DNA from: Arenimonas composti TR7-09 = DSM 18010 | Lineage (GTDB): Bacteria; Pseudomonadota; Gammaproteobacteria; Xanthomonadales; Xanthomonadaceae | Assembly: GCF_000426365.1 (NCBI RefSeq) | Contig: NZ_AUFF01000001.1 | Coordinates: 496,001 to 560,000, forward strand | Direction of reading: 5' to 3' | Length of the DNA: 64,000 nucleotides | In this document: one piece after another, positions 1 through 7,783 of the stretch | Layout: each line of letters starts with the position of its first letter | Numbering within the stretch: position 1 is the stretch's first letter | Program-made: the position numbers and the translations under genes | The notes under the pieces: model-generated | The model's input: only the letters and a program-made list of their open reading frames with translations | What the model was told of the DNA's origin: nothing | Database searches by the model: none

Positions 1-77
1 ACGTGCTGCTGCTCGGGCTCGTGGGGGTGATGCTCCTCGGCGGTCTGCTGCGGTGGCGGCAGCGGCGCAGGGGCTGA
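1..77 (+). CDS. 3' end of a membrane-anchored protein (partial)
   Basis: Only the last 24 codons are in the window; the reading frame enters at base 3 and ends with TGA at 75-77. The visible tail is one hydrophobic helix (VLLLGLVGVMLLGGLLRW) followed by a strongly basic end (RQRRRG). This is the pattern of a C-terminal membrane anchor with a cytoplasmic positive tail, as in single-pass anchored proteins and in C-terminal sorting signals. Nothing more of the protein is visible, so no function can be given. The other two forward frames give no comparable segment. Confidence 0.55.
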   Translation, partial: VLLLGLVGVMLLGGLLRWRQRRRG

Positions 78-110
78 ACGAGGCAGCGTGTGCGCCGGGG
101 GACGTACCCC

Positions 111-116
111 TAGTAT
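111..116 (+). promoter_or_regulatory. candidate -10 element for the histidine phosphatase gene
   Basis: TAGTAT lies 31 bases before the ATG at 148, in the short gap after the preceding stop. No convincing -35 is seen. The call rests on resemblance to the -10 consensus and position only. Confidence 0.3.
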
Positions 117-147
117 TCGCTGGCCCACCCTTCGGACACCGGCCGCC

Positions 148-840
148 ATGCGCAAGTACCTGACCGCCTTCCTGTTCGCCGTGCTGCTTCCGGGCGCGGC
201 CCTCGCCGCCGATCCGGCACCGCGCACGATCGTGCTGGTCCGCCACGGCCAGTACATCGCCGATCCGGCGATCGACGAGGCGATCGGGCCGCCGCTGTCG
301 CCGCTCGGGCTGGCGCAGGCGCGGCTCGCGGGGGATGCGCTCGCCGGGCTCGGCGGGTTCGACGCGCTCTACGTCAGCCCGATGACGCGGGCGCGCGACA
401 CCGCCGCATCGATCGGCACGGAGATCGGGCGCCAGGACTTCGCGGTCATCGATGACATCGCCGAGTGCACGCCACCGACGCGGCGCAGCGAGATCACGAA
501 GGACGATGCGCCGGAGGATCTGGCGGCCTGCGCGGCGCGGCTGGACGCGGTGTTCGCGCGCCTGTTCGTGCCGGCGGAAGGACGGGCCGCGCGCGACATG
601 GTGGTCTGCCACGGCAACGTGATCCGCTACCTGGTGACGCGGGCGCTCGGCGTCGACACGCAGGCGTGGCTGGAGATGTCGGTGCGGCACGCCAGCATCA
701 CCGTGATCCGGGTCGAGGCCGACGGCCGCTTCAAGGTGATCGCCGTCGGCGACGCCGGGCACATCCCGCCGGGCCTGCACACCGGCGCCACCGGCGACCC
801 CGAACGCACCCTCTCGAATAACGGTGTCAGAGACAGTTAA
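148..840 (+). CDS. exported histidine phosphatase (phosphoglycerate mutase-like)
   Basis: A 230-residue protein of the histidine phosphatase superfamily. Residues 1-21 (MRKYLTAFLFAVLLPGAALA) form a signal peptide, which is why I start at 148 and not at the in-frame codon at 88. The family signature follows: LVRHGQ with catalytic H33, and the second histidine in VVCHGN (H155). Family members use a phosphohistidine intermediate to remove phosphate from small molecules or proteins; the substrate here is unknown, and export suggests a periplasmic substrate. The last residues (NGVRDS) and the stop codon are encoded by the perfect palindrome at 820-865, so the true ancestral C-terminus was probably altered when that repeat arrived. 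Confidence 0.85.
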   Translation: MRKYLTAFLFAVLLPGAALAADPAPRTIVLVRHGQYIADPAIDEAIGPPLSPLGLAQARLAGDALAGLGGFDALYVSPMTRARDTAASIGTEIGRQDFAVIDDIAECTPPTRRSEITKDDAPEDLAACAARLDAVFARLFVPAEGRAARDMVVCHGNVIRYLVTRALGVDTQAWLEMSVRHASITVIRVEADGRFKVIAVGDAGHIPPGLHTGATGDPERTLSNNGVRDS

Positions 841-865
841 TCCAGGAACTGTCTCTGACACCGTT
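820..865. repeat. perfect 19-bp inverted repeat overlapping a gene end
   Basis: Left arm 820-838 and right arm 847-865 are exact reverse complements (AACGGTGTCAGAGACAGTT) around an 8-base loop. The left arm lies inside the 3' end of the histidine phosphatase gene, whose TAA stop is at 838-840; the right arm lies 13 bases past the stop of the converging HTH gene. There is no T-tract after either arm, so an intrinsic terminator is not the obvious reading. The word resembles palindromes linked with REP-associated tyrosine transposases, a comparison made from memory. No such transposase gene is in the window. Confidence 0.85.
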
Positions 866-878
866 CGGAGAGGCGCTG

Positions 879-1313
879 TTATGCGGAGGCTTCGAGGCGG
901 CGCGCGGCTTCGCGCTTGCCGATGCCGCGCAGTTCGGCGAGTTTCGCCTGCTGCGCCGCGCGCGGCACGGTCTTGCCGGTTTCCCACTGGTAGATCGACT
1001 GGCCGCTGACGCCGGCGAGGCGGCCGAAGTCGGCGGCGGACAGGCCCAGGCGCGCGCGCAGCGAGCGCAGACCCTTGGCGACGAAACGCGTGCGCGGCGC
1101 CTCGCCCTCGTCCCCGGCGGGCGGCGCGGCGCGTCGGCTGGCCTTGGCGACCCCGCGCAGTTCGCGGCGCAGGGCTTCGACATCGCGCTTGAGCGCGGCG
1201 ATCTCGCGGCGGTACTGCGCGTTCGCCTTGCGCAGCGGTTCGACGGCGGTCTTGATCTCGCGACGGGCGAGGCGGGCGATCTCGGACTTCAGGACGACAG
1301 CGATATTGGCCAA
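879..1313 (-). CDS. coiled-coil protein with C-terminal HTH (XRE-like)
   Basis: A 144-residue protein. Residues 1 to about 57 are a charged heptad-like helix (EIARLARREIKTAVEPL, then KRDVEALRREL) likely to dimerise. A short Pro/Gly-rich linker follows, and residues about 80-125 form a helix-turn-helix of the XRE/Cro type (LGLSAADFGRLAGVSGQSIY, then WETGKTVPR). The start is TTG at 1313, chosen because AGGAG lies seven bases upstream (RC of 1321-1326); no better ATG is in frame. It is expected to bind DNA as a dimer, but the target is unknown. It is divergent from the DUF4142 lipoprotein gene across a 154-bp gap, which is a natural place for its operator. Confidence 0.75.
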   Translation of the reverse strand: MANIAVVLKSEIARLARREIKTAVEPLRKANAQYRREIAALKRDVEALRRELRGVAKASRRAAPPAGDEGEAPRTRFVAKGLRSLRARLGLSAADFGRLAGVSGQSIYQWETGKTVPRAAQQAKLAELRGIGKREAARRLEASA

Positions 1314-1467
1314 GCGGGGACTCCTGTTGTTGCAGCCGCGGCATTGTAGCGGCCCCGGCCATGTAACTTCTTCACGTCATTGGTTTTCTTTCACGGGTTC
1401 GTGCCCGCGCGGGCGACAGGGTGCCGGCACCGGTGCGTCTTGCGCCGCCCCACGAAGGAGTACACCG

Positions 1468-2175
1468 ATGAGCACGAAACCCCTGTTGCTGAGCTTCGCG
1501 ATCGCCACCTCGCTCGCCCTCGCCGCCTGCGCCGATCGCAGCGAAGTGGCCGACGTCGACACCCCGCGCGACGACAGCATCGCGATGCAGCCCACCGACA
1601 CCACGCAGCCCGACGGCAGCACGACCGGCGACGGCTACGGCGACGCCACCGCCAGCTACGACGATGCCGGCGATGCCTGGAACGCCGACGCCGACAGTGC
1701 CGCGGCCGGCAGCGCCAGCGCCGCGGTCACCGACGAACGCGCCGCGCTCGGCGTGCTGAACGCGATCAACGAACACGAGATCGCCGCCAGCCGCCAGGCG
1801 ATCGAGAAGGGCGTCGACGGCGAGGTCGCCGAGTACGCGCGCATGATGATCGACGCGCACACGCAGAACCGCGAACAGACCCTGGCGCTGAGCCCGGATC
1901 CGTCGGCCGCCCCGGTGCAGCTGCAGGTCGCCGAAGGCGAGGCGCGCCGCAATCGCCTCGCCGAGAACGATGGCGACGCCTACGCGCGTGCCTACGTCGA
2001 CGCGATGATCGCCGACCACAGCGCGGCGCTGACGAAGCTCGACGAGCAGCTGATCCCCGCCGCGCAGTCCGCCGACGTGCGCGAGCACCTGACGGTGACG
2101 CGCGAGCACGTCGCGCATCACCTGGAGCAGGCGCGCGCCCTCGCCGACCGGCCGACGACCGGCAGCGGCGAGTGA
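1468..2175 (+). CDS. DUF4142 family lipoprotein
   Basis: A 235-residue predicted lipoprotein. The signal peptide ends in a lipobox (SLALAAC), and a strong ribosome site (GAAGGAG, 1454-1460) precedes the ATG. Residues about 20-85 are a low-complexity acidic Asp/Ala/Thr/Ser linker. From about residue 90 there is a helical domain with the DUF4142 pattern: ALGVLNAINEHEIAASRQA, then ARMMIDAHTQNREQ, then DAMIADHSAALTKLDEQLI and HVAHHLEQARAL. DUF4142 proteins are ferritin-like four-helix bundles, usually secreted or lipid-anchored; their biochemical role is not settled. The His/Glu content would allow metal binding, but this is inference. It is followed by a 181-bp gap and the Asn/Gln-rich gene on the same strand. 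Confidence 0.8.
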   Translation: MSTKPLLLSFAIATSLALAACADRSEVADVDTPRDDSIAMQPTDTTQPDGSTTGDGYGDATASYDDAGDAWNADADSAAAGSASAAVTDERAALGVLNAINEHEIAASRQAIEKGVDGEVAEYARMMIDAHTQNREQTLALSPDPSAAPVQLQVAEGEARRNRLAENDGDAYARAYVDAMIADHSAALTKLDEQLIPAAQSADVREHLTVTREHVAHHLEQARALADRPTTGSGE

Positions 2176-2356
2176 CGTCGCATCCACGCCAGCGTGAAAG
2201 CGCGCGACGGCGAGGAAAAACTTTCTTCCACCGTCGCGCTTCGTCACCGCATCTCAACGCGACGAACGACTAACTGATCCCGACGTGAGACGGGACCGCC
2301 GGGACGGCGGAATCGACGGCAATCCAGCCCTCGCGCATGCCACGGAGCAAATCACC

Positions 2357-2662
2357 ATGAACCAGCAGAATCAGAACCAGAACCAGCAGAACCAGCAGAA
2401 CCAGAACCAGCAGAACCAGCAGGACCGCCAGAACCAGCAGGGCGGCCAGCAGAACCAGCAGGGTGGCCAGGGCCAGGGCGGCATGGGCGGCCAGGGCAAC
2501 CAGCAGCGCCAGGAAGGCGGCAACCAGCAGAACCAGCAGGATCGCCAGAACCAGCAGAACCGCGAACAGCAGAACCAGCAGCAGGAGCGCGAGCAGCGCC
2601 AGGACCGCGAGCAGCAGAACCAGCAGCAGGACCGCGAGCAGCGCCAGCGCGACCAGCGCTGA
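2357..2662 (+). CDS. Asn/Gln-rich low-complexity protein
   Basis: A 101-residue protein made almost only of Gln and Asn, with some Arg, Glu, Asp and Gly. It begins MNQQNQNQNQQNQQNQ, has a Gly-rich middle (GGQGQGGMGGQG), and ends in an Arg/Glu/Asp/Gln segment (REQRQDREQQNQQQDREQ). There is no signal peptide, membrane segment or recognisable domain. It starts at the ATG with GGAG ten bases upstream and ends just before a strong intrinsic terminator (2685-2711), so it behaves as a real single-gene transcription unit. Composition like this is typical of disordered, prion-like or coacervating segments. The repeats are mostly CAG AAC CAG codon triplets, so replication slippage probably shaped it. 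Function unknown. Confidence 0.7.
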   Translation: MNQQNQNQNQQNQQNQNQQNQQDRQNQQGGQQNQQGGQGQGGMGGQGNQQRQEGGNQQNQQDRQNQQNREQQNQQQEREQRQDREQQNQQQDREQRQRDQR

Positions 2663-2684
2663 GTCCGACTGCGGCGACGTAACG

Positions 2685-2711
2685 AACCCCGGCGCAAGCC
2701 GGGGTTTTTTT
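2685..2711 (+). terminator. intrinsic terminator after the Asn/Gln-rich gene
   Basis: A GC-rich stem (AACCCCGGC / GCCGGGGTT) closes a GCAA loop and runs into seven T residues (2705-2711). It starts 22 bases after the TGA stop and isolates this gene from the M14 peptidase gene downstream. Confidence 0.92.
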
Positions 2712-2812
2712 GTTCGCCCGACCGCCTGACCGCCGCGCCGCCGGCGCGGCCGGTGGCCGCCCGCGCGCGCGGCGGGGGATAATCGGCCGCATCTTCGTCC
2801 CGAGGTGCCGCG

Positions 2813-3733
2813 ATGTCGCCGATTCCGAATCCCCCCGGCCGCCCGGGCCAGCCCTGGACCGCCGACGACCGCGCCGCCTGGCGCGCGCAGCAGACGAAGA
2901 AGCGCAGCTACGCCGACGACGTGCTGGCGCCGATCGACGCGCTGCGCGAGGTCGCCGCGGTGATCCCCTACGGTGAACTCGACTACGCGCCCGACGGCGT
3001 CTACCCGCTGCTGTCGATCCGCAGCCACGACTGGAACGACGCACTGCCGGTGGCGCTGGTCACCGGCGGCGTGCACGGCTACGAGACCAGCGGCGTGCAC
3101 GGGGCGCTGGCCTTCGCCCGCGATCACCTCGGCGACTACGCCGGCCGGCTGAACGTGCTGGTCGCGCCCTGCGTCAGCCCCTGGGCCTACGAGCGCATCC
3201 ACCGCTGGAACCCGCTGGCGATCGATCCGAACCGCTCGTTCCGCGCCGGCAGCGACGCGCCCGAATCGGCGGCGCTGATGCAGCTGGTGGCGCCGCTGAA
3301 AGGCCGCTTCCTGGTGCACATCGACCTGCACGAGACTACCGACAGCGACGAGAGCGAGTTCCGCCCGGCGCTGGCGGCGCGCGACGGCAAGGTGTTCGAG
3401 CCCGGCACGATTCCCGACGGCTTCTACCTGGTCGACGACAGCGACAATCCGCAGCCGGATTTCCAGCGCGCGATCATCGCCGCGGTGGCGAAAGTCACCC
3501 ACATCGCGCCGGCCGATCCCGACGGCACGATCATCGGTTCGCCGGTGGTGGCGCCCGGCGTCATCGAATACGCCTTCGTGCCACTCGGCCTGTGCGCCGG
3601 CATCACCGGTGCGAAGTACACGACCACCACCGAGGTCTACCCCGACAGCCCGCGCGCGACGCCGGAGCAGTGCATCGCCGCCCAGGTCGCGGCGGTGCGC
3701 GCGGCGCTGGATTTCGCCCTGCAGGCCGGCTGA
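2813..3733 (+). CDS. M14 family zinc carboxypeptidase-like protein
   Basis: A 306-residue protein without a signal peptide. Zinc ligands fit the M14 pattern: GGVHGYET gives H88 and E91, and DLHET gives H173. The substrate-binding NR pair is seen in IDPNRSF (N140, R141), and E274 (TTTEVYP) is the likely catalytic glutamate. M14 enzymes remove C-terminal residues from peptides, or cleave other amide and ester bonds; the cytosolic location suggests turnover of imported or internal peptides. A GATAAT box at 2776-2781 could be the -10, giving a leader of about 25 bases. Substrate specificity cannot be read from the sequence. Confidence 0.85.
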   Translation: MSPIPNPPGRPGQPWTADDRAAWRAQQTKKRSYADDVLAPIDALREVAAVIPYGELDYAPDGVYPLLSIRSHDWNDALPVALVTGGVHGYETSGVHGALAFARDHLGDYAGRLNVLVAPCVSPWAYERIHRWNPLAIDPNRSFRAGSDAPESAALMQLVAPLKGRFLVHIDLHETTDSDESEFRPALAARDGKVFEPGTIPDGFYLVDDSDNPQPDFQRAIIAAVAKVTHIAPADPDGTIIGSPVVAPGVIEYAFVPLGLCAGITGAKYTTTTEVYPDSPRATPEQCIAAQVAAVRAALDFALQAG

Positions 3734-3734
3734 G

Positions 3735-3763
3735 GAAACCGGGGTCGGAGTACATTTCCGGTT
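3735..3763. repeat. short imperfect palindrome, REP-type word
   Basis: The stretch right after the M14 stop reads GGAAACCGGGGTCGGAGTAC, then ATTTCCGGTT. AACCGG (3737-3742) and CCGGTT (3758-3763) are complementary. The word GGGGTCGGAGTACATTTCC resembles solitary repeats seen near REP-associated transposases in other Gammaproteobacteria. Assignment is from memory. Confidence 0.4.
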
Positions 3764-3802
3764 GTGGCGGTTAGACTCCGCCGGGCATTCAGGGGGACAT
3801 CG

Positions 3803-4858
3803 ATGAAGTACGAGACCGACGCGAATTCCGGCTTCTATCTGGCCTGGCTGATCCTCAAGAACCACGCCGGCGAGCGCACCGCCGCGTTCGAGGACGCGCT
3901 GCGTGCACGCAGCCGCAGCGGCCGGCAGGTGCTGAACGAAGACCTCGGCGGCGTTCTCGACGACGACTGCTTCGACGGTGACGGCAACCTGTTCACCGCG
4001 ACCTATTACGCCGACCTGTTCCTGGCCGACGTGCGCCGCGCCTTCGCCGGCGACGACAAGGACGCCGACGGCGCCGTCGCCGACCGCTGGGAGAACCACG
4101 ATCGCCTCGCCGCGATGCTCGACCAGCGCTGGAAACAGTGGGAGGCCGGGCATCCGTTCGCGCCGCTGATGGCGCCGCCGTCGCGTTCGGCGCCGACCCT
4201 GGAACTGTCGCTGGAACCGCTCGACGACGCCGCGCCGAGCGAAGGCCGCGCGAGTTTCGCCGTCGGCGCCGCGCCGCCGGCCGGCGAGCCGCGCGAGATC
4301 CTGACCGCCTCCACCCAGGCGTTGCTCCACGGCGTGCCGCCGCTGCCGGACATCCTGGTCGACAAGGTCCGCCAGGCGCTGTCGCGTTTCCTCGGCTTCG
4401 ACGGTTTCGCGGCCGATGCCGCCGCGCGTCCCCTCGAGTCGACCGTGCTGTACGCGCTGCCGCTGACCGCCGAATTCCCCGGTGGCCGGCACTGGCTGGA
4501 GCTGCTGTCGGTCGACGATCGTCCGTCCGGCGCCCGGCCGGGCTGGGGCGTCAGCCTGCGGCTGCGTTCGCGCCCCGACAAGGCGATCGCCGCCGACGCC
4601 GCAGTCAATGCTCCCGGCTGGCAGCGCGAAGCCGATCCGGAGCAGCCCGACCAGGAGCTCTTCCGCCTGCCGCTCGAGCAGTGGTGGAGCGAACCCGAGG
4701 CACTGGCACGCACCGGCGACGGCACCGCCTACGTGCCGGTGAACCACCCGAACGACCTCGACGCCGCGCTGGAGAACCTGCGCACCCAGGTGCAGTCGAA
4801 GCTGCGCCCGTCGATGCGCGCGTTCGAGATCGCGGTGGTGCGGGCCGGCAAGGGCTGA
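3803..4858 (+). CDS. conserved hypothetical protein, cytosolic
   Basis: A 351-residue protein I do not recognise. The ATG at 3803 has a good ribosome site (AGGGGGA, 3791-3797), and TAGACT at 3772-3777 may be its -10. There is no signal peptide or membrane helix. The N-terminal 110 residues are mixed alpha/beta with an acidic patch (DDDCFDGDGN), and a Pro/Ala-rich linker follows around 120-165. The C-terminal half contains aromatic-rich segments (GGRHWLELLSV, LEQWWSE), ending in a helical segment (NDLDAALENLRTQVQSKL). No catalytic motif stands out. It ends 3 bases before the composite hairpin at 4861. Confidence 0.7.
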   Translation: MKYETDANSGFYLAWLILKNHAGERTAAFEDALRARSRSGRQVLNEDLGGVLDDDCFDGDGNLFTATYYADLFLADVRRAFAGDDKDADGAVADRWENHDRLAAMLDQRWKQWEAGHPFAPLMAPPSRSAPTLELSLEPLDDAAPSEGRASFAVGAAPPAGEPREILTASTQALLHGVPPLPDILVDKVRQALSRFLGFDGFAADAAARPLESTVLYALPLTAEFPGGRHWLELLSVDDRPSGARPGWGVSLRLRSRPDKAIAADAAVNAPGWQREADPEQPDQELFRLPLEQWWSEPEALARTGDGTAYVPVNHPNDLDAALENLRTQVQSKLRPSMRAFEIAVVRAGKG

Positions 4859-4860
4859 GA

Positions 4861-4940
4861 AAGGGGTACGGGGTCGCGCCCAGCACTCGCGTTCACACGC
4901 GCTGCGCGACGATCGGCCGTACCGCGTCCCCCCGTACCTT
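4861..4940. repeat. composite intergenic hairpin (word AAGG-TACGGGG-CGCG)
   Basis: Left arm 4861-4878 (AAGGGGTACGGGGTCGCG) and right arm 4923-4940 share the same ordered words in inverted orientation (reverse complement of the right arm: AAGGTACGGGGGGACGCG), with small length differences. The arms are separated by about 44 bases. It begins 3 bases after the stop of the gene at 3803-4858 and ends 7 bases before the ATG at 4948. See the findings for the group it seems to belong to. Confidence 0.6.
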
Positions 4941-4947
4941 CAGCCCG

Positions 4948-6030
4948 ATGCGTCGTGCGCTCACCCTCCTGCTGATCCTGTTCACCGCCGCCTGCACGAC
5001 GGCGCCGCCGGTCCATGGCCCGTCGGCGGAGCAGGTGCGTGCGGAAATCACGCGGCGCATTCCGGCGCGGGTGCCGGACCGCGAGGGCTGGGCGGCCGAC
5101 ATCCAGCGTGCGTTCGCGGCCCAGGGCATCCCGCCGACGCTCGAGAACCAGTGCGCGGTGCTGGCGGTGATCGAGCAGGAAGGCGGCTATGTCGCCGATC
5201 CGGTGGTGCCGGGCCTGGCCACGATCGCCCGCCGCGAGCTCGATCGACGCGCCGGCGAGAAACACATCCCGCGCTTCGCGGTCGACGCCGCGCTGCGCCT
5301 GCGGGACCGCGACGGCCGCGCCTGGAGCGAGCGCCTCGCGGCGGTGCGCACCGAGCGCGAGCTCAGCGAAATGTTCGAGGACATGGCGGCGCGGCTGTGG
5401 ATCGGCGAGGGCTTCTTCGCCGGCTTCAATCCGGTGCACACCGGCGGGCCGATGCAGGTGTCGATCGACTTCGCCGAGCGCAATGCGCGCGGCTACCCGT
5501 ATCCGCTGGAGGACACGACGATCCGCCGCGAGGTGTTCACCCGGCGTGGCGGCCTCTATTTCGGCATCGCCCATCTGCTCGGCTACCAGACGCCGTACAC
5601 GCGCAAGGTGCACCGCTTCGCCGACTACAACGCCGGCTGGTACGCGAGCCGCAATGCCGCCTTCCAGCGCGCGGTGGCGATCGCCAGCGGCCGCGAACTG
5701 GCACTCGACGGCGACCTGCTGCGCCCCGGCGCGCCACTGCGCCGCCCCGGCGAAACCGAGGCGGCGCTGCGCACGCTGTCGGCGCAGCTCGGCATGGACG
5801 ACGCCGCGATCCGCCGCGAACTGCAGCGCGGCAACCGCCTCGACTTCGGCGACAGCGCGCTGGTCGCGAAGGTCTATGCGCTCGCCGAAGCACGCCACGG
5901 CGCGCCGCTGCCCCGCGCGCAACTGCCCGGCATCCGCCTCGAAAGCCCGAAGATCACCCGCGAGCTGACGACCGCGTGGTTCGCCGAGCGGGTGAATGCG
6001 CGGTACCAGGAATGTCTGAGCAGAAAATAG
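4948..6030 (+). CDS. DUF1615 family lipoprotein (YaiW-like)
   Basis: A 360-residue predicted lipoprotein with a short signal peptide and lipobox (LFTAAC, Cys17). The rest fits the DUF1615 family: an early segment with NQCAVLAVIEQEGGYVADP, then GPMQVSIDFAERNARGYPYP, GLYFGIAHLLGYQTPY and ADYNAGWYASRNAAFQ. E. coli YaiW, the studied member, is an outer-membrane surface lipoprotein linked to uptake of some peptides. The glutamate in the early motif and the Tyr/Asn-rich late motifs recall lysozyme-like folds, but this is inference. The TAG stop lies at the start of another composite hairpin. Confidence 0.82.
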   Translation: MRRALTLLLILFTAACTTAPPVHGPSAEQVRAEITRRIPARVPDREGWAADIQRAFAAQGIPPTLENQCAVLAVIEQEGGYVADPVVPGLATIARRELDRRAGEKHIPRFAVDAALRLRDRDGRAWSERLAAVRTERELSEMFEDMAARLWIGEGFFAGFNPVHTGGPMQVSIDFAERNARGYPYPLEDTTIRREVFTRRGGLYFGIAHLLGYQTPYTRKVHRFADYNAGWYASRNAAFQRAVAIASGRELALDGDLLRPGAPLRRPGETEAALRTLSAQLGMDDAAIRRELQRGNRLDFGDSALVAKVYALAEARHGAPLPRAQLPGIRLESPKITRELTTAWFAERVNARYQECLSRK

Positions 6031-6127
6031 GGGATAGGAAGTAGCAAGTAGTGGCCGCGGCACGCACCTGTCGACCGCATGCTAGTCCCCGTTCTCTATT
6101 TGCTACTTCCTGGTCACTACTTGCTAC
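6028..6127. repeat. composite intergenic hairpin (word GGAAGTAGCAAGTAG)
   Basis: Left arm 6037-6051 (GGAAGTAGCAAGTAG) pairs with 6096-6110 at 14 of 15 positions. The right side also carries a second copy of the word GTAGCAAGTAGTG in reverse (within 6111-6127), so words are reordered as well as inverted. The element starts on the stop codon of the DUF1615 gene and reaches to about 60 bases before the next ATG. Confidence 0.7.
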
Positions 6128-6188
6128 CAGTTGTCCCCAGACGCGCGCGGCCGCCGTTGAAACCGGCAACCGCCGCCGGGGAACGCCG

Positions 6189-7475
6189 ATGTCACGCCGA
6201 ATCGCACTGACGTGCCTGCTCGTTCTTTCCTTCGTGCTCGCCGCCTGCAGCGGCAGCCGCTTCGAGCCGCCGCAGGTGCTCGGCCGGCCGGCACTGGTCG
6301 AAGGCGAACAACCGCGCCTCTGGGTGCTGACGAAGCAGGAGGAAGTGCGTGAGGTGCGCTTCGGCACCGGCGGCGGGCGCAACCGCAACACGAGCACGCG
6401 CCTGGACACCTTCTTCCACTTCGAACTGACCGCCTTCGATCCGCTGCTGATGCAGCCGGCATGGAAGCAGCGCCTGGTGAGCATCGGCGATCCGGATGCG
6501 CGCGGCCCGCTGCCGTCGCGCGTCATCGGCTCGGCGGTCGATGGCCGCCTGCTCGGCCAGGACGGCGACCTCGTGTGGCTGCTGATCGATGCGACCCCGT
6601 TCGCGCTCTCGGCCAGCGACGGCCGCATCGTCATCGACGGCCCGGCCCTCGAGGCGCGCCGGCACGAACTGGCCGGCCTGCTGCCGGCCGACGCGACCCA
6701 TTACGGCTTCGACCGCGGCCTCGTGATCACCACCGCGGATGCGCGCGTGGTCTCGGTGCGCGGGCCGGAGTTCACCGTGGCCGACTACGTGCCGCCGCCG
6801 CCGCCGGTCCCGGATGCGCCGCTGAAGGCCAACGGCAGCCCGCGCATCGTGCCGATGCGGCCGCTTTACAACCACGTGCGCCACCTGCAGCGCGGCGACG
6901 AATGGATTGGCCTGTACTCGCCGAAGGAGGCCGAGGCCGCGGCCGAGGATCCGTTCGGCGACCGCTACCTGTTCCCGTATTCGATCCTCGACGAGGGCAC
7001 GATGGCGCGCCGGCAGTTCTGGCGCGGGCGGATCGCCGAGAAGCAGCACTTCGACGAGCGCTTCCCCCACATCGCCGGCATGGACCCGGTGGCCGGCAGC
7101 CCGACCTTCCTGCGCGGCCGCTTCCTGCGCGATCCGCGCACCGACGCCGCCTTCGTTCCCGCCGACGGCGGCCTGCTGGTCTGGCACCTGACCCGCGTCG
7201 ACAGCGATGGCCGCCTCGCGCTCAGCCGCCTGGATGACGACTTCCAGCCGCGCTGGACGACCGAGCTGCCGCTGAGCGAATCGGGCACCGGCAATCCGGT
7301 CAGCACCTGGATCCTCGACGATCGGGTGGTCGCGGCGGGAGACCTGCAGTTCGAGGACGCCGAGCGCATTCGCCAGCGCGATTTCCATCTCGTCTCCATC
7401 TCCCTCGCCGACGGCGCCCGCCGCGCCTGGAACCTCACCCGCGAATCCCCCCTCACCGAACTCGAACCCCGCTGA
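6189..7475 (+). CDS. PA2928-like lipoprotein
   Basis: A 428-residue predicted lipoprotein with signal peptide and lipobox (FVLAAC). The body alternates beta-strand-like segments with repeated Asp/Gly turns (DGRLLGQDGDLVWLLI, SDGRIVIDGPALEARRHEL), suggesting a beta-propeller-type fold. A Pro-rich stretch (PPPPPVPDAP) lies near residue 200. It resembles the uncharacterised family named after Pseudomonas PA2928. I chose the ATG at 6189 because it starts the signal peptide. No enzyme motif is visible. The role is unknown; the location is the periplasmic face of a membrane. Confidence 0.72.
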   Translation: MSRRIALTCLLVLSFVLAACSGSRFEPPQVLGRPALVEGEQPRLWVLTKQEEVREVRFGTGGGRNRNTSTRLDTFFHFELTAFDPLLMQPAWKQRLVSIGDPDARGPLPSRVIGSAVDGRLLGQDGDLVWLLIDATPFALSASDGRIVIDGPALEARRHELAGLLPADATHYGFDRGLVITTADARVVSVRGPEFTVADYVPPPPPVPDAPLKANGSPRIVPMRPLYNHVRHLQRGDEWIGLYSPKEAEAAAEDPFGDRYLFPYSILDEGTMARRQFWRGRIAEKQHFDERFPHIAGMDPVAGSPTFLRGRFLRDPRTDAAFVPADGGLLVWHLTRVDSDGRLALSRLDDDFQPRWTTELPLSESGTGNPVSTWILDDRVVAAGDLQFEDAERIRQRDFHLVSISLADGARRAWNLTRESPLTELEPR

Positions 7476-7783
7476 TTTCGTCTGGCCGGCGGGGTGCTCG
7501 GGGCCGTTCCGCCGGAAAGGATTCGCGGGCTGGCGTGCGTGCGTCGGCGTTTTCCGGACACGCCGTGAACCCGTCCATGGGGGCTTCTCGGCGACGTCCC
7601 TGTCGCCGATCGTCCGGAGAACGCCGCCACGCAGCGGTCCACTCGCGAACCTTGTTCGGCCCTTCGCGCAGGACATCGGCGCGGCTCGTCCCGGCCCGGG
7701 ACTTTCGTCAGGCGCGGGGGTGGGGGAGAGGGGGCAGAGTGGCGCGACCGCGCGCGCAGACGCGCATTCCGGGGATCGAAGAG
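7476..7783. other. 308-bp intergenic region holding one Xanthomonad-type repeat
   Basis: No reading frame here looks coding. The middle (7552-7621) is a nested stem-loop repeat listed separately. The last 80 bases before the ATG at 7784 are very GC-rich and show no clear promoter. Confidence 0.6.
7552..7621. repeat. nested stem-loop intergenic repeat
   Basis: Outer arms TTCCGGAC (7552-7559) and GTCCGGAG (7612-7619) enclose a word GTGAACCCGTCCATGGGGGC and an inner perfect stem CGGCGAC (7589-7595) / GTCGCCG (7602-7608) with a 6-base loop. The word 'gccgtgaacccgtccatggggg' belongs to a repeat type I recall as common between genes in Xanthomonas and relatives. No T-tract follows. Confidence 0.6.

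Noticed and set aside
2357-2662. CAG-AAC-CAG tandem units as a CRISPR or satellite array
   Set aside because: Units are 9 bases or multiples, in frame, without unique spacers, and they form a translated gene with ribosome site and terminator.
2270-4747. An 825-codon open frame on the minus strand
   Set aside because: It is antisense to the Asn/Gln-rich gene, the M14 gene and most of the next gene. Its product is compositionally odd (His/Arg/Val/Gly-rich) and has no domain. Long antisense frames are expected in DNA this rich in GC.
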